Positions 11,250 through 23,700 of a stretch of DNA of 64,000 nt are shown piece by piece. The DNA is from Trichoplusia ni (Eukaryota > Arthropoda > Insecta > Lepidoptera > Noctuidae). Position 1 is the first letter of the stretch, and the number at the start of each line of letters is the position of its first letter. The translations under genes were made by a program, and so were the position numbers. Location of the stretch: contig NC_039481.1 of the NCBI RefSeq assembly GCF_003590095.1, positions 13,919,895 through 13,983,894 on the forward strand, read 5' to 3'. A model generated the notes under the pieces. The model was not told the DNA's origin and did not search any database. It was given only the letters and a program-made list of their open reading frames with translations.

Positions 11250-11498
11250 ATGTATTATTTCCTAAACATAAAATTTTACTTGCACCCCACGATAACATGT
11301 ATAATAGTTGATGTTTATCATACAATCTACATTACAAATACATAGTTAAATTTAACATAATGGAACTGTTCTCTTCTAATAATATGTACTCTTTAAACAT
11401 CATATTTGTATCTTATATTAATGTGTACATTGTGTACATAGAGTAGTATATTACATATTGCGTTTTTCTGTAAAGCACAGTGGATTTTTAAGAAGTTT

Positions 11499-14400
11499 CT
11501 AGAGTTGTTCGAAGTCGGGCTGCGGCGGGGGCTCCTGTGGCAGCGGCTCGAAGTCGCCGAGAGTGTAGTGTGGGTCCTCATGGCGCGGGGTCGCCAGCGG
11601 ACGGTCGTACGCATCCTTTAGTAGCTCTTGATCATGCTACAAGTAAATAGATAAGATTTATGTTAAGGTGTAAAAATAATAATGTAAGGTATTAAGGTTA
11701 TAAGGTTCTATTGTTATGAATTTGTAATATGTTTTACATCTATGCTAATATATAAAGCTGAAGAGTTTGTTTGTTTGTTTGAACGCGCTAATCTCAGGAA
11801 TTACTGGTTCAAATTGAAAAAATATATTTGTGTTCAATAGATCATTCATCGAGGAAGGAGCGAAGATACAATGGAAAATGTGAAAAAAACAGGGCAGGTA
11901 TAAATCATTACTTATATCTTCTATCCACGGGGACGAAGTCGCGGGCAACAGCTAGTTATATTATACAATTATTTAACACGATTTTCATTAAACCCACAAT
12001 TATGAAATACAGAAGACACTTTCGAATATTTCTTGTTCTATCTGGTCTTCTTTCTATAGCTAAGCTACTTACTAAAAAAAAACATAATCCTTCTTTTGGT
12101 GTACATACCTGATCAGATTGCAAAACAGAAGGAGGCGCGAGGTCGTCAAGGGACAGCTGGGTGTTGAGCACTGACGGCGGGGCGTAGTCAGCCAGGGCTG
12201 GCACACTCTCAACGGGCTGTACGCACATCAATATTATTAATAAATAGAGAAAGTATTTACACTAGTATAACATAGGGCCTATTTAAAGTATCTCACTGGT
12301 TCCGCGCTGGCGGCGTCGTCCTGCAGCTTGTGCGCGGCGTCCCTCTCGTCCCGCGGCGGCCGCAGCGTGTTGGCGCGCGCCTCCTCCTCCGAGCTGTACG
12401 CGGACTTGTGCTCGCACATCAGCAGGTGCGTCAGCATGTCCGTACCTATACGTGTATAGTAGGTATTAGGATTCCCAAATTATAACGACAGTGTAGGATC
12501 AGTTACATGATGCGAGGCCAGACGAAGTGTAGGGTGGTGAAGAAATGTTGCCTCATCCTCTGTGTTGAGGTAATTGTGTGATATATACATACCGACGGTA
12601 GTGTTGTACCCGCAAACGCAATACGAGCGGTAGGGGGCCTCCCTGGGCGCGTCCTCGAGCGAGTGCGGGCCGGCGCAGTAGCCGCTGTGTCGCAGCATGG
12701 CGCGGTAACACGACGTCGCGTACGAACATTTCGTGCAGCGAGTCGTGCCTCTGTGTACAGAAAAATCAATTCAAGTCAAGAATCTTAGAATATGTGCCTC
12801 TTCGAACAATTCTTTAAAAACCGGATATCAAATTTTTCAATAGTCACTCACTGTAGATGGACTATATTTAAAATGTCTGCTGAATAATATACTCACAAGA
12901 AATGCTTCTCCCTGTCCAGCGGTGTGTCGCACTCCCTACAGAGCACTCCGTCAGGCAGCACCAGCGTGAGGCCCTCGAAGGTATCGCTAATAGTGTGGTT
13001 GGCTGAGTCCTTTACAGGAGGGCGCGCTTTGTTCTACAAAAATAATTGTTAAATGATCATACACTACAAGTTATAGGGAGATCAAAGTATACAAACTAGT
13101 TATTGGAAACAAAGACAGCTATACTTTGAAGCTCTTTCCCGACGTGCCAAGTTAAACTGGCTGCTCTGTACTAAGTACTTGTACTAACATACTATAATTA
13201 TATATTCTAGCGCTACTTACTCTAGGTTTGGTAATCAAATGCTCTTCGGAACACAACGGAGTGGCGCCCTCTACTGTGATGTGGTCTCTCACTTGGTGCT
13301 CCTTCAATTGGCCTAGAAGAAATAAAGTCTTATTGCGTCTGTTCAACAAACTAAAAAAAATAATTTAAAGAACAGTGTATATTGATGTTTTTTTTTTGTT
13401 TTAGTAGTCTTTATGATTTCTTACCAAGATGCACAAACTTGAGCACGCATCTGTTGCATCGGACTTCCAAATCTTTGTCCTGGTGTTGTTTCAGATGATC
13501 CAGGTAGAGAACCAAGTTTGCGGTCAGCTCGTGTCCATCCGAATATATTCTTATGACCTTTTAAGACAATGATTTGATATAGTTACAGTTGATTCGGTTT
13601 TTGGGTAGACATAATCGATACACTCGATACCATGTACCTACCACATAGAACATGTATTAAACGCCAAAGTATTTTCTTCCCTCCAAAAAGTTAAACATTT
13701 TTGCAGTTCTTAGCGTAGATAAAATTGAGCAAGAAAGCCGTTATATGACATCAAAATTAAATGTAAACAAAGTTTTTGGGTTACTTTTATCTCATGATTG
13801 CTGCATTGATTGAAAAAAGTCTCTTACTTATGGGACCTGTTAGAGGGATGGGAGTAAGTTAAGTTTTCCCAAAATTCGGGAAAGCGGTATTGAGTCAGTT
13901 GTTCCACGTATCGCGTGTACCTTGAGGCAGTAGGGACAGAAGACGGTGTCGGAGTGGCTGTGTTGCGCGCGGTAGTGGTCGGCGGCGGCGCGGTGCGCGG
14001 ACACGCGGTAGTCGCACGCGTCGCACGCGTACGGCAGCTCGCGCGGGCAGTGGCACTTCTGCATGTGCGACGCCAGCGTCAACACCGCCGCGAAGCGGAC
14101 CTGCACACGGAGAAAGAATTGCTTCAAATATAGCATTTTCGATTACATTTATACGGTGTTCGCCGAAGATAGATCTCGATGGCTTGCAATTAGGAAGGCC
14201 TATGCCGCGGTGGACAAATATGGGCTGATGATGTTGATATTCGCTATTTAAGAAGAAAGCCAGATTGAGTATCTTCTGTAACAGAGACTGTTCAATAGCA
14301 TATTAGAATTGTATTTAATTAAAACCTTCGAAACAAGGTATATACGACTTATATTTTAAAATCCGACTAGAGGGGGGACATAATATATCACCAAATCACA

Positions 14401-17400
14401 AAACATCAAAAAATTCTCACCTCACAAATAAGACAGGCATACGTAAACAGTTCTGGGGACTTGGTGTCCGCGGGATGGTTGTGCTTGAGATGCGTGTCGA
14501 GTTCTTCCTGCGAAGTGAAGCGCGTGAGGCAGTACTGGCACTGCGCGGGGTTAGCGCCCGCCTCGTCGGGGGGAGCCGCGTGAGAGAACAGGTGCAGCAT
14601 CAGGGAATAGTTCTCGTTGAACTCCACGTGGCACACTGGGCACTGTAAGTATTGAGGGGTCTTAGAAGAGATCGGAAAAATCGGTTTTGAGAACAATTTA
14701 ATTTAAAGCCTCTTTTGTTAAAAAATACATTTGGGGAATGGAAGTCGATAGTTTTGATCAGATATAATTGATATTTTCTTTGGGGGTTCTTGACATTGAT
14801 AATATCCAGGAATGTCATTTCTCCGCTTCACTACAAATCACTTATCCCTACACAATTTACCCAATCTTATAAAATCTTACCTCAACAGCAATAGCAGTCT
14901 TCTTGACCTCATCATTGCCTCCGATCTGTCCGAAGTAATACCTCTCCATGGACACGGTCTCCTCGGGGCGGACCTCCTTCTTGATGTTCTTGAGCGGGAT
15001 GTCGTCCAGATCGTCGTCGACGTACGAGCGAGCCTTGTTGTTCCGCCGGCTCCGAGCTGTGGGCTCTGAATCTTTTTTGTCTTTCGGTTTGTCTTTTTCT
15101 TCTTTAATTTTGGTTTTCCGACTTTGCGCTAGGGGGATCTGTGGATGTATAAGCTGTTTGTAAATTTTGAAAGGGGTTTAGTAGTTTAAAGTGGGGTTAT
15201 TGTGGGGGCTATTGTTTACTGTTTTATAGTCCGTCCTCCTGCTAGACGTAAACACATATACAGCCAAAATTGAACTTACCAAAATGCAGTTCAGTAATAG
15301 AATCTGTTGTACTAAGATAATCAATACAGTAATGGGTGACATGAAGTCCAAAAAAAATGTCCTAAAACTACTGATTGTTTTGTTACCTCCTCATCATCAT
15401 CTTCGATGTAGGTGGTCTTCTCCTTCTTTCTCTTCTTGGGCGGCGGCGAAGGCGAGGGCTCCTTCTTCTTGCGCCCGCGCTTGCCGCGTCCAGTCTCTGG
15501 AACCGCTTCAGGTTCCAAATCGATTTTTTCTTTCTTCTAGAATTGAAAAGGAGAATTAATGTGTGTTTAAAGATTTTTGATATGAAAATATGAAGATCAT
15601 GAAATGAGGTTTGTTTCTTGTGTTAATTGATGAATAACGTAAAGTGACATGGATAATATCAATAAAAGTTCAATTGCATAGTTTTTAAGACTAGTGCAAA
15701 TAACTAATAAGTAATTTGTAGGTATCATTGGCAGGTGATCATCAAAGAAAACCAAAAGAAATAAAAATAAATAAACCAGTTTCATATGCTGTCTACGTTG
15801 CTGTACTTTCTTCTTAGTTTACTAGTTAAGTCGTAGCTGGACGTCTTAATAACTTGGTAAAAATACACACTTGTTTTGTGAGTTCTGAAAAGGTATCAGT
15901 TTATAGAAAATAAATAACCTTACCTATATAAATCTGTTACATCGTTTATGGTTTTTATGACCCTGCTTTTCAAACTGAGCATAATAAAATATTTAACTTA
16001 ATTTCTCAAGCCTTTTTTAAAATTATTGATTATGTTTTATTAATGATATATCATTCAAAACTAACAAATCCGTCTCAGTACTATTTAATCCGAAATCATT
16101 TGGCGTATTTTGGAGGTTATTACACTCATCAGTCAGCACGACAAATAAAGATACAAGAAAAGTGAGTGTACAAAAACGTGGGAATAAGTTATTAGAAAGA
16201 AAGAAATTAACTCAAGTTGATTGTACGAGTACCTGGTCAATTTGAGTCTCAAGACTCATATTAGAATCCTGTAAGAAACACATCTTGGATATAACTTTGA
16301 GTAAAACTTTCATGAGACGAATGCATAATTCATTCAAATGAATACAAGCTTAATTGTAAAAAAACCTGAATAATTTCGAAATAAGTGTAAACTTTTAACA
16401 CAAACAATTAAATGCGTTTAATGACCAAATACTGAGGTTGAACTCAATTTTAAGACGCCATTACGCGCTAGCGACCACTATAACATTATAGTGTAAAGTA
16501 CTCACTTTTAAAAGGCGTCTTAAAGTAAAGTAGTCTTAGTATTCAGGGCGATAAGGTTCATAAGCATATCTTACAAGTGGCCTACCTTGCCGCCGGTCGG
16601 GTACTTCCAATTCTTGAAGGGATTCGCTGCGATCTTGTTGAGGCGCACTGTGATGGGATCTTTGGAGTCCATCTTGCTTTGCTCAGCTATGTGGATCACT
16701 ATATTGTCGAATGCTTGGCCGGGAGAAAATCCGTATCTAAAAATGATTATTTGATGAAGAAATGCGTAGGAATTCAGTGGTCTTGTTGATTTCTTAATTG
16801 TAACATAAAAAAAATGAAAACAGTTAAAATAGGTTGTATATTTCGTATTAGGTGTGGTTGTTATAAAGTAATGAATATTTGCACTAAGAATATAAGGATT
16901 GTTACACATAGACATTATCTCTTGTTACTTATTCTGAAATTATGTTTACCTCTCTCTCCAAACCAATTCATCTAAGAACTGCTGTATAATCTGCCTGGAC
17001 AGCAACGAGAGTGTGTTCTGGAACATTCTCGGCACTATCCTTCTCAAGTACTCCATAATATTGGCGTTACTGTTCCTCGCCGTCTGGTCGGAGTGCGACG
17101 ACGCTTGGTGCACGTTCTTAAAGCCCATGGCAACCAGCGTGCCCTTGTCTACAGTCAAATCTGTGAGGATGACTGATGATGGATGCACCCAAGCTGATAG
17201 AGGCTCAAGGATCTTCTGGAAACGCTTTTTGTAGTTCTTCTCGTGCTCTGCTAGAGGTTCCACTGCACGAAGTCGGATCTAGAGGAAAAGTGGGCCAACA
17301 TCAATTAAGGATATCATGGATACACAAATATTTTAGTAAATAGATATGTTACTTACCAACTTTTCAACTGGATCCAACACACCTAAAACCTCAACCTTCA

Positions 17401-20157
17401 CTTGTCTCTGAGTCCCATCATGACTGGTTGTCCCCAGCGATATCACGCCGACCTCCACTTTCTTACCGGACCCGCCCAGCAGGCCCATGTGCTGATGAAT
17501 AGCTGACGTACAAATCGCTCTGAGCCATGTAAATAAACCCTTTACGTAGAGATTGTCAACTTTCACCCATTGAACTACGTTCTGCACGTTGGTTTGGCAA
17601 GCCCAATGGTATATCAACTTGAGAAGAACACTTGGCGGGAACGTGGCGCCTTCGAAGATAGAGCTGGAGTAGACAGAGACGAAGCGAGTCGGACAGCATT
17701 CTGATATCCACACGTAGCCGCCTGAGTAGGGGAACTTTGATACGTCGGAGTACATGCCTGGAATAAATATTAATCTCAACAACATTTTGATTACGATACA
17801 CACTCATTTCTATGCATGAATCATCAAGTCCCTCAATTTCCTTACGACATGACACACAAACCAACCAGTCTAACCACTCACCAAGTTTGAGCTTGTTCCC
17901 CGCATGTATGACACACCATTGCTCTGAGCGGACCAGGCCCTGCTGTATGAGCCACTCGGTGAACTTCATGGGCGTGTGCATGAGCACGGACTTCACCTTG
18001 CTGTCCAGCGCCGAGCGGTCGGACGGCGGCACTGTGTCCTTAGCGCGTAAGTAGGGACGGGCCACCACAACTAAGGACGGGAATGTTTTACCTGTGGAAA
18101 TGGATGGAGATGTTTAACAAGAGAGAAAACTGAATCAATAGCTTTTTTATTATGTTTTTATTTCTTGAATGCATATTGGAATTATATTTGATCATGTACA
18201 TGAACTAATATTAATTTCTTTCTTTCACAACTAAATATTAGTTTTAACTCACCTTGCAGTTTATTGAAGGATACCTCCCTGGAATCAGCGATGTTTTTGT
18301 TGCCATCTTCTTTAGTAAGGTCCACAATGGCGGTTGTCTTCGTGGCGCTCCCTGTTAGCAGCCCACCGATAGCCGTAGCTTCGGAGGGTCGGACATTTGT
18401 GACCACGCTGTGTACATCTGTTAAGGAAGTATTGTTTAGTAATCTGTTTTTCATTAGAAGAAATATAGTTTATTTCTACTTTTTTTGCAATGAAAACAAT
18501 AATTTTTAGTCTGTCTAAGTCTAGTCTAGTCTCTATTGTAGAAATATCCAACGGGAAACCTATTTGACGATGACCACAACACAAGGAAGCCTTAACAAAA
18601 TAACTAGTTCCATAAACTATGGAAATAATCCACCTGTATTTCACATATTAAAACAAATCCTAAAAAAAATACTTACTAGAAGGAGCTAGTGTCTTATCCT
18701 TAGTCTTGGTGTTTTCTTTGTCCTTATCTTTATCCTTCTCTTTCTCTTTAATCTCCTTTTTGTCTTTCTTTTTCTTTTTATGTTTTAACTCAGGAGTCTT
18801 GGCTCTTTCAGGCGATGGTGAATAGTCACGGTCATTCTCATTCCGTAAGTTTTTCTTAGGACGCCCTGGAGAATATTGCATTAATTTTACAGAGCATGTA
18901 ATATGTGCTTTGTTATAACATGTGTAGTGCTTAGTACTTAAAGATGTTAATGGTATTTACAAATCAGTAATCAAGATAAGATCAGGAAAGGCTAGTTGAG
19001 TTTTGAACTCATATAAACATGAAACTGTTGCATAATATACAGTGTAACTTTTAAGGAAAAAAAGTTGAACAATCATAAAAATATTGCCTTTATACATAAA
19101 AACTTAAATAAAAAGTAAATTTCGGAATCATACCTCTTTTGCTAGGTTTTTCTTTTGTCACAGACAATGAACGAGACCTTGATCTAATGATCTCTGCACT
19201 TTGCCTCTCCAAATCTTTTAGAACTGGTTGTCTGTAAATAAAGTGATATAATATAATGTATAGTCTTATTGAAACTCTATAAAAATATTCCATCAATGAT
19301 GCTCCTGAAATTGAATTTACAGGTGCTACAACAATCATCTCTTAAAGAAACTGTGGCCAATGATGATGATGATTATAATTTCACTTGACAATGTGATGTT
19401 AATTTTTGTTGCAATAGGTAACTATACTGACATTGATGGACAAGATAAACAATCTATCCAGACATTTTATTTAACCTAACAAGTAATACTAGTGTTTAGG
19501 TGAAAAATAATCATGTTTCTAAATTGTTCCTAGTCTTCCATAGCCTAGTTTAATGCTAATAAATTAATAACATTCAAATGAATGAAGGGCTCAAGTTTAT
19601 GATCAAATGCTTATTAAGTTTAACATTAAAATAAATTCAGTGCTTTAGTTTCAAATACTCCAGTTACTTACTTCCCAAGTAATTGGTATGCCGTGAACTG
19701 GTCTCCGTTATACACAATCTCGCCACCAGTATCCTTGACCATCTCATCCAGTTTGTTCTGGATGCTCTTGAATTCATTATCAGCATTCTTGTATGCTTGG
19801 AGCTGGACCTCAGAGAGTTCTTCCTCCCAACACTCTAGCTCCAGCGTCGGTACATCAGGCCCAAAGTATGATCGCTTGTAGAGATCCGCTTCTATGATCT
19901 CGGCCTGAGGAGGGACCACAGGCGCTACCTCCTGTAAAAGAATATTAATCTTATCAAATACACGCAAATTGCTTGTAGTTCTTGTTTTAAGATCATTACG
20001 AAGATTTTTAAGAACGTGAGAAGCTGGTTCGGTTAATAGATAGCAGTAAAATACACAGAATTGACTGCCGTAAACTCGCCCCTTATTCGAAGGTAAACAA
20101 TAGGTGTTATGACGGAATCTTTACCTCAGTGTCGGTTTTAGGCTTTTTCAGCTTCAT
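11499..20157 (-). CDS. row: POGZ/ZNF280/row-type zinc-finger and AT-hook chromatin protein with an embedded transposase-like domain
   Basis: Twenty-one exons, all joins in frame, 1198 residues: 20157-20125, 19931-19672, 19231-19134, 18865-18677, 18417-18253, 18091-17882, 17757-17357, 17278-16950, 16736-16586, 16268-16233, 15536-15387, 15138-14881, 14642-14421, 14100-13921, 13557-13425, 13312-13221, 13033-12897, 12750-12593, 12445-12297, 12216-12109, 11636-11499. Order of parts: N-terminal region; AT-hook KRGRPKKN (about 130); lysine-rich stretch (about 160-185); a region of about 275 residues (290-565) laid out like an ISXO2/Merlin transposase; second AT-hook-like GKRGRKKK (about 640); about eight C2H2-type fingers (761-1117); acidic, proline-rich tail. 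CPYCLKV, CTKCSYATSCYRAMLRH and CVCGYNTTVGTDMLTHL match the POGZ/ZNF280 finger array. Drosophila row is the insect member I associate with this family, known to work with HP1 proteins. A nuclear role on chromatin is inferred. Exon 10 is a 36-base microexon. The gene could also be annotated as a POGZ-like or woc-related protein. Confidence 0.78.
11741..11955 (+). repeat. Short interspersed lepidopteran repeat, copy A (in a row-like intron)
   Basis: Runs from 'atataaagctgaagagtttg' through 'gaacgcgctaatctcagga' and 'aaaaacagggcaggtataaa' to 'gaagtcgcgggcaacagcta'. A second copy, reverse-complemented and about 85-90% alike by eye, lies at 32483-32716. The 3' motif (gcgggcaacagctagt) is a common moth and butterfly repeat end. 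It sits in the intron between the last two coding exons of the row-like gene. The short open frames here are not genes. Confidence 0.75.
14155..14245 (+). mobile_element. C-terminal remnant of a LINE in a row-like intron
   Basis: The plus-strand frame reads AEDRSRWLAIRKAYAAVDKY, followed by a gatgatgttgat tail. The pattern 'AxDRxxWxxxxxAY' just before the stop is the C-terminus of insect RTE/R1-type LINE reverse transcriptases. It lies in the intron between row-like exons 14 and 13, antisense to that gene. Confidence 0.5.
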
Positions 20158-20710
20158 TCTAGAATAATTCTATAAGTCTGCATGTAAAACTATCTTGATT
20201 TGATTTGTATTTTATCTGTAAAGAATAAAAATTGTAGCCAAGCTACAAGGCAGTGAATGCCAAACACGGGTCCCATAGAGACTAGTTGTTTATTTTTAAT
20301 TAAGTCCAATTCAATAGTGTTGCAGCAAATTGTATGGACAAACGAAACGAAGAAAACACATTTTTATCGTAAACTTCCTATCATTTTATTAAACTTCAGA
20401 GAAGGCTCGGATCTTAGTTTATTAAATAAATATTATTGGCATGTTCCTAAATATAAAAGTTTCGAGATACAAATTGCGTTCAGTTTTTACGTTTTCGGTT
20501 TTTCAGTCTCGCTTCAGTTACATAGGTGAGAATATCAGCGTCAAAAACCGGAACGATTCGATCATTCATCGATGTTTCGATAAAAGACAAGGCGCGTTAC
20601 CCTAAATTAAAACACAAAAAAATGACAGTGGAACAAATAAGCTAATTTGTGATGAAATTGTTTTACCGAGTGAAAAATTGTTGAAACGGGTAAAAACATC
20701 TTTGGAAAAC
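20158..20710. promoter_or_regulatory. Divergent promoter region of row-like gene and mop
   Basis: The two start codons face away from each other, 553 bases apart. On the plus strand several TCAGT arthropod initiator pentamers occur between about 20478 and 20520, upstream of mop. ATCGAT occurs at 20568-20573 with a further 'ttcgata' nearby, loosely like DREF-type promoter elements. The start sites themselves are not determinable from sequence. An open frame of 90 codons at 20257-20529 has no domain features and is treated as chance. Confidence 0.5.
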
Positions 20711-23700
20711 ATGGAAGCCGTTCCAAAATTACCCATGATAAGTTTTGAGTTGAAGGCGAGTCACGAGAATACTCATTTTGGACCAAAATTAAAACAGGTA
20801 AGTAGGTCTCGTAATCTCTGATTAAGTTACTTTCAGTGTTTCTTTGTGATAGTAATACGTTGCGTTGTTATGTCTAGTACATTGCGGAAGCTTATAGAGA
20901 AGATCCAGACAGCTACAGCAATGAGATGCACCAGTTGGAAGGTTTGCGGTCGGCCGCTGTCCGACCTACAATTGATTCTGCGGGGCTGAGCGCTATGATC
21001 AGATATTATTGCCAGCTGCGATCGTTGCAAAGCCGTTTCCCCATGGCTAAAGGTCAACCTGCGGCGTGTCCTTTTAGCTGGTAAATCTAATTAAATTTCA
21101 CTATATTGATTTCGCCTTTAGGTCTCGGTATGAATCATAATACCTGTACCTATCTTGTTTACATTACATGTTGATAAAATCATTGTCTTCAAGGGTCATT
21201 ATACTCTTGTTTGGCATTTCGTCTTTATGTTTGTAATCTTTCAGCCATAAGCCTATTTCTGAAAAAACAATGATTTCTATAGTTTGAGGAAAAATAGGTT
21301 CTTACTAATTAATTATACTTAAAGTTTACAAACATTAAAATTAAAACCCCTTTTGTCATGTTTTCTATTGTATTTATTATTCATTTTCAATTTACTTTAC
21401 ATTATCAATACATTTTTAGGAAAGACCTGTATGCAAACATGAACAGATCATTAGCTGACATTCGGTTTGAGATGGCATGCATACTGTATAACATAGCAGC
21501 ACTTCTGACACAACTCGGAGCTTCTGAACCTAGGAACACAGCAGACAGCCTCAAATCTGCTTGCACCCACTTCCAACAGGCAGCTTGGGCCTTCCAGTAC
21601 TTACGGGACCAGTATCCGCAGCCGTCCGGAGTTGATGTGTGCTCCGAGATTGTGAGGATGATGCAGGAAATATGTTTTGCTCAAGCACAGGAGTGTATTC
21701 TTGACAAAAGCATACAGGATACAAGGAAATCCAGTGTTATTGGTTAGTAACTGAAAGTTAAACATTTAATTAGACAGTCTTATAGATGTTTCGGAATTAC
21801 TGTGAGAACCTGAGAACATCCATTTTCTTTTTAATATTTATCTCTGCTTTGGCTTACTTAAATGCAGCATGCATCTGTTTATTTATTTCAAGGCAAGACA
21901 ACACAAAGGCATGCAACATTTTTTATGCTTTCATATTTAAACCACTGAACTATGGTACACTGCACTATGCAGTATTGGTAACCAGATATCAGATAGTGCT
22001 TCATATTAAACTGTCAAGAAGCCTGCAAATGGCTTTATAGAGGAAGTCTGCAAAGACTAACTATCTCTTCCTCTTATTGTTCAACAGGTGCCGTGGCTAC
22101 TCAAGTGATGTACTTCTACAAGAACTCCATTGCTCTGTTGGGTCCAGCAGCTGGCCAGGACATTGTTCATGAGATTATAGGCACCAAACTGTACAACTAC
22201 TGGCATAGATACCTCTCATTTAAGATGTCCTATGTTGGCTGCATTGTTTGCTTGTATCAAGGTATGTAGGTTATATTTTTTTGTATATTTATATTAGCCT
22301 ACCTCTTTACCCCTTATTAAAAGTTTTCTTAGATTTTATGATGCATTGCCAGGTTACGGAAAAACATTTTGTGCCTTTTAGTGCTATAAGTGATAAGATA
22401 AAATATATAAATATTCTAAAAACTTTCTATCCTATTGGAATAAAATGCTAAGTTCAATTGATAATCAGAAATTCATCTAAATATGTATCAAACATGTATC
22501 TCAAATTATAACTACACTTATTACTAACATTTACCTGTATTGTGTCATCTTGTCTCAAATTAAAAAGACAAGTGCTATATTAAATATGTAGCACATTCTT
22601 CAAAAATCGCGACACAAGATGACTTAAAACCTTCTAAAAACATGAAACCTTTCTAAAGGCATCGAAATACATTTTCGATCGCAAACAAATGCGCAACAAC
22701 CCATATAATAGATGACGTAGACACAGATCATTGATCTTGTGTCACTAGCAGTTATTTGTGACTGGACTGTTTATTGATATAAGTAATGAAGATGTTTCGA
22801 CGAGACATGGAATTGTAACGACGCTTGTCAATATCTCGTTCATTTCACGATGAAATGCAACTTTGTTTCGTTCATATTTAACTTCTATTCGCCTTACCTA
22901 ATTAGTTATTTGTCCTCTTACGATTATACCATTAAAAAAAGATGCGTGTCTAATTTTATTATTTTCGTCTGTCAGATTGCTTAGGTACATTTTCTATACC
23001 ATACAAAAAACAAAGTTTCTAAACTAAACCTAATAAAGAAATCACGAAACTTGCCTTCTTTAACGCAATTTAATGCTTTCACTCTTCTCCAAAAACATTT
23101 CTATCAACCACAGTCAATATCTTAGTCATGAAATAACAATACATAATTCCCACAATACAGGTATGCACGCAGAAGAACAACAGAAGATGGGAGAACGCGT
23201 CGGCTACTATCAACAAGCCGTTGAAAAGTTAGCCGAAGCCAGAAAGCTAGCAAAATACATAGAGCCGACACAAATCACGCAGGAAGCCCTAACCTTTACC
23301 AACGACGTCGTTGAGGGTAAAAGGAAAGCTGCGAAAAATGAAAACGAGTTCATTTATCATGAGGAGGTGCCAGAAAAAGAGGTGCTATCGGATATGAAGC
23401 CCGTGTGCCTTGTTAAAGCATTGCCGATCAATTTTAATGATCCTGAGGTGAGTTCGATATTCTCTTTCTTTGTCTTCAACATTTGCGTGTTGGTTGGAGT
23501 TGTTCTACTGCTTTTTTCTGTGTTTAGTCTGTTGTTCGAGATGACTAGCATGACTGAATTCGCTAAAGGTCAGATAAACAATCATGCTTCATGAGCTAAG
23601 TATTTTCCATTATATTTTTTTGTTTACCTCTATTTCAAATTGTCTGTTATTAATTAATGTTTAATATGTGTCATATCTTAAAATTGTTGGTTAAGGAGGT

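Noticed and set aside
20257..20529. 90-codon frame between row-like gene and mop
   Set aside because: No domain, hydrophobic mixed composition, and it lies in the divergent promoter region; judged chance.
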